Assembly (NCBI GenBank): GCA_030562195.1
Contig: JAUJPP010000007.1
Location: 22,131,769-22,195,768, forward strand
Direction: 5' to 3'
Length of the DNA: 64,000 bases
Origin: Nipponacmea schrenckii
Lineage: Eukaryota > Mollusca > Gastropoda > Lottiidae
Below the pieces are notes generated by a model. That model did no database searches and had not been told where the DNA came from. It saw only the letters and a program-made list of their open reading frames with translations. This document shows positions 1 through 12,900 of this stretch, piece by piece (position 1 is the first letter of the stretch; every line of letters begins with the position of its first letter). Position numbers and translations under genes: made by a program.

Positions 1-959
1 AGCCTAACAGGAGTTTATGTTTTGGGTGACGTTGTAATCAAAACTTGCACTTAATGTAAAATATCTAACTATTAATGGTGTGATTTGGAAATATTTTTTA
101 TTTTATGATGACAAGGTGCATTTGGTACACAAGGAATATGCGAGTAAATTGTACGTATGCAAATGTACTCATTTTTCAATAGGACTTCCTGCTGATATTG
201 AAAATTTCTTATATAGACAGCAGAAATTTCATTTATTGTTGAATGAAAACTACACATTTTATATCTTTTTAATTCTAAAATATATACAATAATAATACAT
301 GTACATTCATTCAAGCCACTAAATAGATGATTCTTCCTTCCTTTTATGTTTTTATCATTTCATCCCAATCTTTCTTCTATCTACAAATAGAAAAAAAAAA
401 CTGTTAATCATTTATAAAATATACCATCAATACCCCACTGCTTGTATTGGAGTTCCACTGTGTTCACAAGTATCAATTTGGCATTTTGGGAGATATTTTA
501 TTTATATATACCACATTTGTAATTGAATCAATTAATTGAACTACAGTGAGGCAGTGAGGAAAGACTTGAATTGCGAAGAGAAAATTGGGCCAGACTTCCC
601 TTATAACCTAAAGAAGTCATCTTTTCTCTTCAAACAAAATAGGATTTTAAGTTTGACTTGTATAAAACACATTCACACATTTACTGAAAAGTTCAACAGG
701 CAGCATCAATTAACCCAATAGATTCTCAGATTCAAGTGTTCCGTTCCCTAGGAAATTTTACAAGGAGCTTCGGAGAGATTATGCTTTTTATCCTTCTAGT
801 GAATAGGATCTTATATAGTAACCATGGGAAGATCCCGTTAAGAATGAGAAGAAGATTTATAATTAACAGAATGTAACAACCAATATGATTACTCTCTTAC
901 TATTGATTCAGAAGTCCTTTTGTCTTGTAAACAAATATCATTTAACCAGCTCCTTCAGC
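1..959. other. AT-rich stretch, no gene supported
   Basis: I see no exon that can be tied to a known protein here. Open frames of 60-80 codons exist on both strands, but none is flanked by convincing splice sites or resembles a family I recognise. Around 536-800 two overlapping frames give moderately protein-like translations that end quickly in stop codons; this may be a decayed element. The missing 3' exons of RELCH (minus strand) could in principle lie here, but I could not find them. Confidence 0.4.
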
Positions 960-1735
960 TTCATTTTTATATATTATATCATTCCTTCAGATTTATTATC
1001 ATATATTGTAACATTATCATTCCTTCAGTTTTATTATCATATATTATAACATAATAATTTTTTCAGTTTTATTATCATATATTATAACATTATCATTTCT
1101 TTAGTTTTATTATCATATATTATAACATAATCATTCCTTCAGTTTTATTATCATATATTATAACATTATCATTCCTACAGTTATATTATCAAATATTATA
1201 ACATTACCATTCCTTCAGTTTTATTATCATATATTATAACATTATCATTTCTTCAGTTTTATTATCATATATTATAACATTATCATTTCTTCAGTTTTAT
1301 TATCATATATTATAACATAATCATTTTTTCAGTTTTATTATCATATATTATAACATTATCATTTCTTCAGTTTTATTATATATTATAACATAATCATTCC
1401 TTCAGTTTTATTAATCATTCCTTCAGTTTTATTATCATATTTTATAACATTATCATACCTTCAGTTTCATTATCATATATTATAACATTATCGTTCCTTC
1501 AGTTCTATTATCATAAATTATAACATTATCATTTCTTCAGTTTTATTATCAAATTTTATAACATTATCATTCCTACAGTTTTATTATCAAATATTATAAC
1601 ATTATCATTCCTTCAGTTTTATTATCATATATTATAACAATATCATTCCTTCAGTTTTATTATCAAATATTATAACATTATCATTCCTACACTTACATTT
1701 CTATCATATATTATAACATCATTCCTTCAGTTTTA
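960..1735. repeat. Tandem satellite, ~37-38 bp unit
   Basis: About twenty head-to-tail copies of a 37-38 base unit. Each contains CCTTCAGTTTTATTATCA followed by TATATTATAACATTATCAT, with scattered substitutions and a few shortened units (around 1375-1435). The last unit runs directly into the palindrome that starts near 1706. The outer part of that palindrome carries the same CTTCAGTTTTATT and ATATTATAACAT words, so the array probably grew from one arm of the palindrome. Confidence 0.9.
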
Positions 1736-1927
1736 TTTAAGCAATAAACGGTCACCCTATGGCGGTTGTGATCATATATCAGGACAAAGGTTTGATGGAA
1801 AATTGAATGAATGCACGTTAGCCCATTTATGATTAATTTTCCATCCAACCTTTGATATACGACCATGACCACCATAGGGTGACCGTTATTGCTTAAATAA
1901 AACTGAAGGAATGATGTTATAATATAT
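1706..1927. repeat. Large palindrome / fold-back element
   Basis: Two arms of roughly 100 bases are reverse complements with few mismatches: about 1706-1805 and 1832-1927, around a short unpaired centre. The words CAATAACGGTCACC-like and CCACCATAGGGTGACCG-like mirror each other, as do CATTCCTTCAG and CTGAAGGAATG. There is no coding potential. This is the structure of a fold-back MITE or of a palindromic rearrangement. The satellite flanks one side only. Confidence 0.85.
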
Positions 1928-2559
1928 ATTTGTCACCACGACAATTTCTACTGTTTGCGTGAAAATTTCATATTACCCGCCTTTGTTGCTGGAGTTGATC
2001 TTGTTGATGGAATAGCCATTTTCTTTTCGTCAGAAAATAGTTCGCGGGGGAAAGCTCACAAAATGTAAGAAAAACAATTTTTATCTCAATTTTATAATCT
2101 TTTTTAATCTTTATAAATCAATTCATTTATCAATAAACATAAAACATTTTGGTATGAATTCCAACTTTAAACGATGAAAAGCAACAAAATCATGAAATTT
2201 AATGAACGCGGATCCAGACTGCATGTAAACAAGTAGGAAAGTTGAGAAAATGAAAGAAACTATAAAGACCAATCTAGAAGAAGGCCTGCTCGATATGTTG
2301 ATAGGTAACCAAAGTTTACACTCAATTCAGTTAATTTTCAGTAAAAGTATAGTATTTTGAAACTTATATTAAACAATCCATAAACCTGCAATTTTAGGCT
2401 CTTGAACTGAAGCGAGTAACTAGGTCAAATGGGTCTACGGCTATGGCCAGTACTCTCAGGGCCTTTAATTGGATTGAGTTCAATCGTTATTTTTGCCAAC
2501 ATTTTACATGAGCCAATGGGGGATTAGATTTGGGTTTTGGGGTAGGCTAATGGGAAATT

Positions 2560-3716
2560 TAAAAAAAATATTAGAAAAAATTTAAAAAAATTATGAATTA
2601 ATTTAAGTTAAGGGAAATGATCAAAAATGTTCACGGAAAATTTTTAATTTAGAATTGGAACCATCTTATTACTACGCTCCCAAGTTTTCAAATCTATGAA
2701 AAAATTGTAGTTATTGTTTTCAAAACCCCCAAATATTTTTAACAATTTTAAATCCCAAAGGGAAAAAAAAAACCTTTTTTAAAAAAAGGTAACAAACGAC
2801 TAACGGCAGCAATTTGAAATTTAAAAATAAAATTTTTTAAAATTAAACTTTTTATTACAACCACAATGAATTTTAAAAATTTCTAAGTCAAGGGCAAAAA
2901 CTCAAAAACAATTCATTTGGGAAAAATTTTCAAATTCAAACTTGACTGAGGCCTAATCAATTCCAATACTCACACCAAGTTTCATCAAATCCCATTAAAA
3001 AATTGGAGGGTTTATTGCATCGAAACAAAATTTTTTAAAAAATTTTTTCTAAGTCAAGGGCAATAACCCAAAAACCGTTCATGCGAAATTTTCCCAAATT
3101 TGAAAAAGTATCATCAATTATACATTTACACCAAGTTCCATTAAGATTTTAAAATTAAAAATTCTTATTTCAACCCAAAAATTTGACGCGTTTTTACTAA
3201 GTCAAGGGCAATAACTCAAAACCATCATTTCAATTATGTTTTATTTTCAAACTTGACCGAGGGCTAATCAATTCCAATGTACACCAAGTTTCATCAACAT
3301 CGGATGAAAACTTTGGGGATTAAATTGCATCAACCCAAATTTTTACAAGATTTTTCTAAGTCAAGGGCAATAACTCAAAAACCGTTCATGCGACAATTTC
3401 CATTTTCGAACAAGATATCATCAATATATACATTTATACCAAGTTTCATTAAGATTGGATAAAAACTGTAGCTTCAAATGTGGATACAACCCAAATTTGA
3501 CGCGTTTTTACTAAGTCAAGGGCAATATCTCAATAACCGCTCATGCAATTATTTCTATTTTCGAACTTGACCGAGATATCATCAATATATACATGTATAC
3601 CAAGTTTCATTAAGATCGGATAAATACTGTAGCCTCTATTGTGGATACAACAAATGTGGACGGACCGACGGGGCGACGGCAATTTACGTCCACATTTCAA
3701 TGTGGGCGTATAAAAA
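2560..3716 (-). repeat. TATACGCCC-family repeat, copy A (RELCH side)
   Basis: Minus-oriented copy of the family described under the 61 kb copy. Its head lies at the right end (TGTGGGCGTATAAAAA, near 3700-3716), preceded by GGACGGACCGACGGGGCGACG, the reverse of the CGTC/CCGTCC-rich head. Several ~150-160 base monomers follow leftwards, recognisable by the repeated AGTCAAGGGCAATAACTCAA and ACCAAGTTTCATTAA words. The left part below about 2950 is eroded, and no tail palindrome is seen. It lies beyond the last RELCH exon found and has the same orientation as RELCH. Confidence 0.85.
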
Positions 3717-3974
3717 CAATAGCTAATGTAAATATTATAAACATTATCATATATATATCATGCAGATCCCACATTACTAAATTATCATTCTTTTAATTTC
3801 TAATCCAATATTTATCATAAATTAACTACTGTCAAAAATCATAACCTGCAATTCCTACAAAGTATTTTACTGTTTGTATATACCTAGTTCCTAATTAGCA
3901 ACATACATTGCACATACATTGTATATATATAACAAACATAGCAAGTTATTTAAGCAATCTAAAATTTGACCTAC

Positions 3975-6900
3975 CTCAGAATACAACCAAATTTCTTTTG
4001 GTTTTTAGATGAATCCTCCTATATGATGTATAGCTGTAAGATAAAAGAATTATTTTTCTTTTTGAAAAGTCTCAGATGCTAAAACACAGGTTACTGATAT
4101 TTTCAATGTGCAAAAACAAAATTCATGGATAAAATTGGTGACTGTATTCACAAGTTGACTTTCATATTCTTGCCTTTTCTTATTCAAAAATCCAGATGGA
4201 CATATTATCATGCTATCAATATTAAATTACATTTACCTTATTAATAAATGGTGTTTACTCTTAGCATTAAATCTTTGATTATAATTACATGCTAGGATAT
4301 CACTCATATTAAAATCATCACACTGAAACACATAAAGATATAACATAGAAGGCTCTAATGTCCTGATATCAACAACAATAAACACAAAATATTACAACCA
4401 AGAAATCAGGCTAGATTAAAAGGAAAATTTCTTATTTATGAAATATATTATTAAATTTAAAACTAAAAAATATAATGAAACAAATGAAGGCTCACCTAAG
4501 AAATGGCTTGAGGTCCAAAAATGTTCAAGTCTGCATCCAGGAAACAACAAGAAGTGAACCCTGGGATGTCTGGGGTTTCAATGAACATACATTACAGGTG
4601 TAGAGGTCTGTACTCTATACTGATTTCAGCTCACCCCATTAGCAATACAGGTGTAGAAAGGTCTCTACCCTATACTGATTTCAGCTCACCCTCAAGCTAT
4701 GAAATACACCCTTTTTGTTTAAATTTCTAGAAAATCACTAATCTCTGAACAAAATTCATCCTTAAACATTTAAAAAACTCCTGAATACATTTCATTCTGA
4801 ATCAAACATTTTAACTCAACACAATAGTTGAAGATTAATCAACTCTGATAGTGGATCAATGTTACACTTTGGGAAAATACTATTAACTTAACTGTCTTTA
4901 CAATATAAGATAGCTTGCCAGGCAAGGTAATATACACTCATTCAAAAAATGAAATAATCAACCTTTAATCATTTACTTCTTTTCTAGGGTGATAAATGTA
5001 CAATATTACTAAGTTTCCTTAAAAGCAGTCAAGAATTATACCTAATAACAAGGCAATAACTCATTTAATATTTTTCAGTATTTTAGGTTATTTAAAGGGT
5101 TTGCTCTTTCAAAAAAATTCATCAAAATCTGTATGGAATAGTGCCTTGAAAAGTGTTAACAAGCCTAAAACCGAACGCGTTTTAAAGAACATGGGCAATA
5201 ATTCATACTAAATATTTTGTTTTATTTCTTATTTACAAGCTAAAATTGAACAGGTTTTCAAGAACAAGAGCAATAAACTCATACTAAATATTTTTCGATT
5301 TCGCTGATTTTAAATAGGGTACATTCTTGAGTTATAACACACTCTCACACCAAGTTTCATCAAAGAACTCATACTAATTTTTTTTCTGATTTCGCTGATT
5401 TTAAATAGGGTTCATCCTTGAGTGATCATAAACACTCATATTAAGTTTCATCTTGTTTACAAGCAATTGTGGACAGACGGACATGGGTGACGACAATATA
5501 CGCCCCCCATTTCATGTGGGCGTATAAAAATGATACCGGTACTTACTGAATGAAATAATGACAAAACTCCAACACTATAAACAGGTATAATACAACTAGT
5601 TAAAGCTGTATGTCCTAAATTAACCTGATAATCTGTAATGAAAATATTTCAATAATTATCAACACAGCTAAAAACACTGCATATCAGATATACTGATTAT
5701 CTTTCTACACCACGTCTTACCAAGATAATTGCCTGAAGCACCACTTAGGTCAAAACAATGAGCAAACTTATCGATTCATTTTATAGGATGTAAGGTGAAT
5801 CGGTAAGTAGTGGCATTTCTAGGAATTATAAATTGGGGGCTGGCAGAGGTTAATTTTAGATGAACACTTTTTTTCTTGTCACAAAATACGTGGTGCCAGT
5901 TGAGAAGGCCTGCTCTAAACAATATTAATAGGTCTACCTTACTAAAGTACTAGGTTCAAAAAGCTGTTCAAAGGTCAAATTCGTGATGACTGACTTATCA
6001 TAAAGAACATTCAGTCAAATTTTTTTTTAAACTTAAGTAGTGTAATTTTAAACCTAGAAATTTTCTTACCTAAAATATCATCGGGTAAACTAACTAATTC
6101 TTCAAACTTTGGCTTCACCTAAAATAGTGTTCAATAAATCTTTATATTTTATATATTTTTGACTTTCTATTCTTGTTAAGTTTGCCTATTAAGTGTTGTT
6201 TTTGTGTCTTATCTTCAAATACAAATGGAAAAGAAGCATTATGGAAAAAATAGGTTATTTTTTCTATCAAACAGAAAAAAAACCCACCTTAGATCTGGTA
6301 AATGTTTCACCAAATGTTCTACATATTCTATGTATCAATCTACTTAAAGCACTTATGACTTTATGAAATGAAAGCCCAATACCCTCTGTTATATCTAATA
6401 AACGTGGTATACTGAAATATATAGTAGTATATATCTATATAATTACAATTACTTTAAAATGTCTGGTTTAGGTCTAGGAAAACAGACCACTAGTTTTGGT
6501 TTATTACACATATTATCAGTCCAATAAACCTATGGTATTTGAAGATCTTAGTTTTATCACCATACATGTGAACATTGTGAATAATTTAATCAAATTGATA
6601 TCAATTATTACTTCATTATAATTTTCACTAAATGTCATAAGCTCAAATATCTTCTCAGTTCAGTTCTATAAACCAGTTGTTGAAAACCATTCTATAATAG
6701 AGTAACTTATAAAACAGTGATACTTACAAATTATTTACAACCCAGTTAAATTGGTCCCATGGTTCATACCATTCTTCACTGATATAATCTTCATATAGAG
6801 ATAACAAATGATAGAGATATTGTTTATCTCCAATTATTGTATTAATATCTGTTAATTTACAGCTAGATACAGGAAATCTTTCATCTGTAATAATAGAACA

Positions 6901-9900
6901 ATACCCTACGGACACAATCTGACTACACTCTTATCTTGTTATTTATGAACAGAACAATGAGTTATATTTCCAAAAACTTTAGTTCTGTAAAATAAACTGA
7001 TTATTAGATACAAAAATTTAATTGACTTCCATTTGATAATTGATCATATTATAACTACAGCAGGTTATTATAAGATGTACTTTAGTCATGAGCTTGTATC
7101 CAACAAAATTAATCGTGTTTATCAATAACTAAAGTTGATAAATAAGTCACCAAGCTCAGGTTTCATACAAGTCATCCATACTAATAGATACTTCTCAAAA
7201 ATTGTTTTTTTTTTAAAGAATTTTTGGCAATGAGAACTGATATGCAAACAGCAAAATCTTATCATAGAGAAAAGGGTATATACATTATTTGTGGGTTTAC
7301 ACATTCAAATACCCGAGCTCTTGACATTTATTAACAAAGATATATTACCTTCATCAGGTTCTATATTTTTCTGTGCTTTTATTTTCTTAAGAAAAGGACC
7401 AGATTCTAGGACGGATAAAAACAGGAACGGTACTAATTCTTGTAATTGAGATACTAATAATAAAAACCGATGTTCATCTAATGGTATATTTGTACACGTT
7501 GATGATCTCTGTGCTGCCACAACACCCTGTAAAGTTGAAAACATCATTTACAATTCTTACTTCTTGATCATTTCTTACATGAGAGCTATTACTGAACACA
7601 TCTATCTTTTTGAACTGTCATTTCTCTTTATAAATAAAGTTTATTCATGTTAGATAATAAGATAATTGATATCTGTTGACTATAATGTTTTATTTCAACC
7701 ACAAGATGTAAGAATTTCTTCATGGCAGAAAAGATCAGATTGTTCAATATCTAGATTCCCAAAACCAACCACTCTCATGATCAAATACCTATTAGATAAT
7801 TCACTTCATAAAGATGATATGAATGGGCAATATAGTTCATTTAAGCTTATCAAAACATGTCTATATCAGATCCACAAGATGTTACATACACCCACACATC
7901 TTATCAATTCCAATGCTTGCACCAAGTTTCATCGAAAAATTGCAGCTTCTATTGCACTCAAAATAAAATTTTGAAGTGATTATACTAAATCAAGGGCAAT
8001 AACTCCATAATACCATTAATTGAAAAAATTGTCAAATTTATAATGACTACCTTCTTATCAATTTCAATGATTACACCAAGTTCCATCAAATCCATTCTAT
8101 TGCACCCTCAATAAAATTTTAACCTGATTTTACTTAGTCAAGGACAATAACTTAAAAACTGTTCATTAAAAAAAATCGTCAAATTCAAGCTTGACTTCTG
8201 TCTAATCAATTTCAATGCCCACACCAAGCTTCATCAGAATCCATTGCATCCACAATTAAATTTTGGCGCAATTTAACAAGGTCGAAGGCAATAACTCAAA
8301 ACCTGTTCTTTGCAAAATCATCAAATTCAAACTTGACCGCGTCTTATCAGTTCTAATGCTCACACCAAGTTTCATTAAAATCTTAAGAAAATTGTAGCTT
8401 CTATTGTCTACAACAATAATGACCGACAGGTACCACAACAATTTTCATGTGGACGTATAAAAATGCATGTGCACTGTTGAACTATAAGTTTTAGCAAACT
8501 AGAATTTGTACAAGAAAACTTACTGAGTTTTGATTGGATGTATTAGTATTAGTAGTTAGAAGATGACACGATATGTCCTGTTAGTTTGAATATAGTTAAA
8601 ATACAATTAACTACAGTACTATAGTGTATTACATTTAAAATACTATAAAGTAATTAATTACTAACATTGATATTACTTAATTAACTTTTACTAACTACTA
8701 GTATAGTTGAAATACTTGAATTGACTATATTTACTATATGCTATTTAAAAACATTTAAATCCATTAAAATATACTGATGAAAACAAACATTGTGACAAAA
8801 AAATAAAGACCATAGAACAAAACATAAATAAAGACTCTAATAATCTAATATTTGTTCATGCTTATTTTTTAATCAAGTTTTGAACAGTTTAATATTTTGT
8901 GAAAAGTTATGAAAAGATCATTAAAAAAAATCCAGATAATCTAGTTCAGAAAAAATATGAATAATAGCAGATATATACTAATTCTACATGTATATGTTAA
9001 AATTAAATTGTACGACACATCAAAAAGATTATCTACTGGCTTAAGATTGATTAAATTTATCAAAATCTTTAACATCCGTCATCTTGGATGAATATATACC
9101 TGTATTTCTTAAAATTAAATTATGTTTTATTCAAGGAGGGAATGGAGGAACATGTTTCTAAATGATAAATGAAGAATAAACAAACCCTACACCAACCAGC
9201 ACCAATAGGATTTCATTATCAACATTCATAAAACTCAATGATGTTTTCTCCCAATTCTAAGTTAAGACGGTAAAATTTAGCAGCAGTGACATATATTTTT
9301 AAATTCAGCTTAGCTGACTTTCAAGTTTATTTGATCAAAGCACCATTGTGTGCAATCAGACAAAAATATTAGCGGAAGTGAAAACAACCTAGAAATCAGG
9401 TTCATTGAACCACTTCACAAAAAGGTTTTTACCAATAACCTTAGAAATATTTCTTTGAAAAACCTTGATATTCAGGTGTTTTATAATTCTACTTTACATG
9501 TATGGTATTCCACAATCCTATCTTTCAAATAAAGTATTCAAGAAATCAGAAAGTTTTATGAATGTTGTTTAAACAATTGATATCTTGAACCAGTAGATCA
9601 GGAAGCCAGTGTGTAGAAAAGGCAATAGCCACAAAGATAAAAATGGAAGTGCCTTAACTATTTCCTCCAGTTCTCGTAAAATAGAATGTAAAAGATGATG
9701 TTCGAGTTTGCCCAATTCATAGGACCAGATGGCAAAAGATGGTAAAAAGACATGTAGACAAGCTGTTAAGACTTTCTCTGAACCATCTTTAAATGATTTC
9801 TTTAACAATTCAAACCCCTAAAATACAGAAAAGGTATACAATATCATTATATACTATATACTACATATCAACTCATTCATAATTTCATTAAAATAATCAA

Positions 9901-12900
9901 AGCCCTAGTAATAAACCACACATCAGTTATAAACTAATAAATCGTATTTATATATGAAATTAAATACAGGCTACCATATGAACTGTATACATCAAATCAG
10001 ACTTAAATTTACTGTTTGGAGTTGTGTTTATATAATATTTAGGTAGTACCTCAAACCAATGAATGAATTCAAAGAAAGTGTACAGAACAAATGACAAGGA
10101 AAATGTAATAATTAGAGAACCAAATTACTAACCTGGATATATTTATCATTATCACAGATAAAACCTAACAATAAACCTAAACTACGAACTACAGCTTCAC
10201 GCACATCTTCATCTTTATCTTCTTCTAACATCTGAGTTAACATGGATAATAATAGTGACGATCGGATTTCTGCCTGAAATAATTGAATCACGTTATGTTA
10301 TTGGTACGTGTATACAATTATGGTTATTGCTGGTGTCAAAGGTGCATTTGCTTTAGATCAGTTAAGATAACTGATTATTATATACATAATAAATAGTCTC
10401 CGTATCATCTGTATAATGGTCAAGGTATTGGATACCAACTTACTGTGAGATACGAAGATAAAGCACCACAAGCCTCAGCCACTAATAATCTTCTTTCTAC
10501 ATATTTATGACTGATCTGTAATATTAAAAATACAATATTATGTATTTAATAAATAAAGAAATACAAGTTTAAGTATCAGTAATAACATAACATTAAAAAT
10601 TTAACACAACATTCTGGTAACTGCTTCATAATAAACTGAGCAAATATTTAAAAAATAATCCACCTACATATTCTACTTTTAATATATAATGCACAAAAAC
10701 AATAAACTAAGACATGCTTATTCTAAACACTACTGAACATTTAACTGTACCAACCTGTTCCCAACATTGTGGCAATAATTCTGCTTCTAATCTAGTAGGA
10801 CCCACAGTTTCAGCAAATGCTATACAGCCTGTTAGTATCATTTGCCTAAATATATCAATTTACAAATATAATGAAGCTCTGTACTGAAGAACAATGATAG
10901 CTGGTAGACTCGAACATATTCATTATATAGAGATTATTTTGGGTGAGCAAGTGACTGTTTCTGCTTCAAACACTGGATATCATTTATACCAGGCAATTAT
11001 TTAAATATACTTTAGTAAAAGACTCACCTTTGTTCATCATCTGGTTTTTTAATTAAATTAAACAAAATATTTAATAAATTGTCTCTTTCTTTACTATCTG
11101 TATGTAACATAGCTGTACAGATAATAACTGGTATTAATTCCTATATAAGTCAAGAAATAAACCTCAGTTACGATTGGAAGAAATCAAACAATGGACAACA
11201 CTATAAAGAATGTGAGTCAAGTTTGACCTTGCCAGATAAAAGTTTTTGTAACAATGCATGATAAAAGGAAGTGCCATGATTATTCCACAGCTCTAGTTCA
11301 AACTGAGGGAATTTGCTGTAATATCAGTCAAAAACCCAGTACACTTTAACCACTGACAAAGAAACCAGCTTGGGAAATCTTAATTCTATCATTCATTTGA
11401 GGAATTTATTTTGCAAAATTTGCCAATTTCATTAAGTAGCTTAAAGTTTGCCTAGACAGATTAAAAAGAAATGTACAATAATAAATTGAAATAATCTTAC
11501 CTCGCGTTTAGCTAACAATACATTAGGAACAATATGTGGTAAACATCTAGCTAATAATCTTATGACACCTTCATCATCTATATTATTGATCTTACATACT
11601 TCTTGTGTTATTCTATTATCATTAGATACATGGAATGCTACCTCCTGAAGTGCTTTACGGAATGTAGATGCCATTTTTCTACAACAGAAGTAAATTTATT
11701 GTTATATCAGACTACTATTAACTAATGAGGTTTTGTACATAAATTATAAGGTTTGGTTTGAAAAACACACTACAAATTGTCATGTTGTGTTTTCTATAGA
11801 GTTACAATAGGTCATATTTTAATAAAAACAAGTATCAAAGTTTGTTGATATCAAGGTTTCAAGGTTGAATAATTTTAAGTCTATTACATATATATGTTAA
11901 ATAATTAAAAAATACAAAATAAGCTTCTACTGAAGAAACCAAAGGCATTGAAATGAAATCATCTAATATAATATTATAAACACAATAATTACCTGTTACA
12001 AGATGTATCTACCAATGTTTTATCTTGATCCCTGTAGTGTTGTTTATTTCCTCCCCCTGCAGCATGAACTACATCAGTTTTAATTTCATCATCCAATCTT
12101 AAACTGTCTTCCATATTACCATTCGTTACTATAGTAATATCTTCATTAATACCACTACCAGGTGAAGTTGTCTCGCTGTCTGTGATTGGCTGGTAGCTAG
12201 CTTCCGAATCAGTCATAGTTGGTGTTTCAGAGATATTTGTAAAACTAGTGGAACTAGCTACAGATTCTGACCGGTTTGATTTAGGGGGTGCAGGTGTGGA
12301 ATGTAAGGGAATGTTTCTGTTAGGTCCACTGAAATAAAACAAAAACATGAAAAGGTGAGGAAAGTCTTTGTCCTGTAATGTACGTATACTAAATAAGAAC
12401 TATATCCTGTTAGTGTTATTCCTTTAAACAGATGACAGTAATTCCTGTGAGAATCCAGAGAACTTACATTTTTAGAATTTTAACTTGTTCAGCCAGAAGA
12501 TCTCTTTCCTGTAGTAACATCTGTAATTCATCTTCTAAATCATTGATTCTTTGTTCCTATTGAAAATATTTTGATCATAAATGTTAAGGTAAAATTATTA
12601 CTCAGTGCTGCTATCCTAGACAATTGATGCTGGTGTATCTTATGAATTGACGTCTTTATTAATTTCAACATGTTAACTACCTGAATAAGTATCTTTTAAA
12701 CATTATTTCTGACGTATTCACACAATAATAAAAATATTTATTTTAAGAGTTGTTGATGTTTGAAGTAAATTTTTTTACGGACAAAGTTGGTAACAACTGT
12801 GGGTCATATTGGCAAAATGTTGAGCATTGAAAGGATCATTTGTAACCTTTTAATTGAATCAGAGTTCTACTACTTACTAATTGTAATTTACAGTTTGTCC

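Noticed and set aside
536..800. Possible gene fragment (frames giving NYSEAVRKDLN and RKFYKELRRDYAFYP)
   Set aside because: The two frames differ, are short and are closed by stops, with no clear splice sites to join them. At most a decayed element.
960..1735. CRISPR-like array
   Set aside because: The units are contiguous, with no unique spacers between them, and the context is a eukaryotic genome; this is a satellite.
7666..7974. 102-codon plus-strand frame in a RELCH intron
   Set aside because: Its right half overlaps repeat copy C and the left half shows no similarity to anything. It is antisense to an intron.
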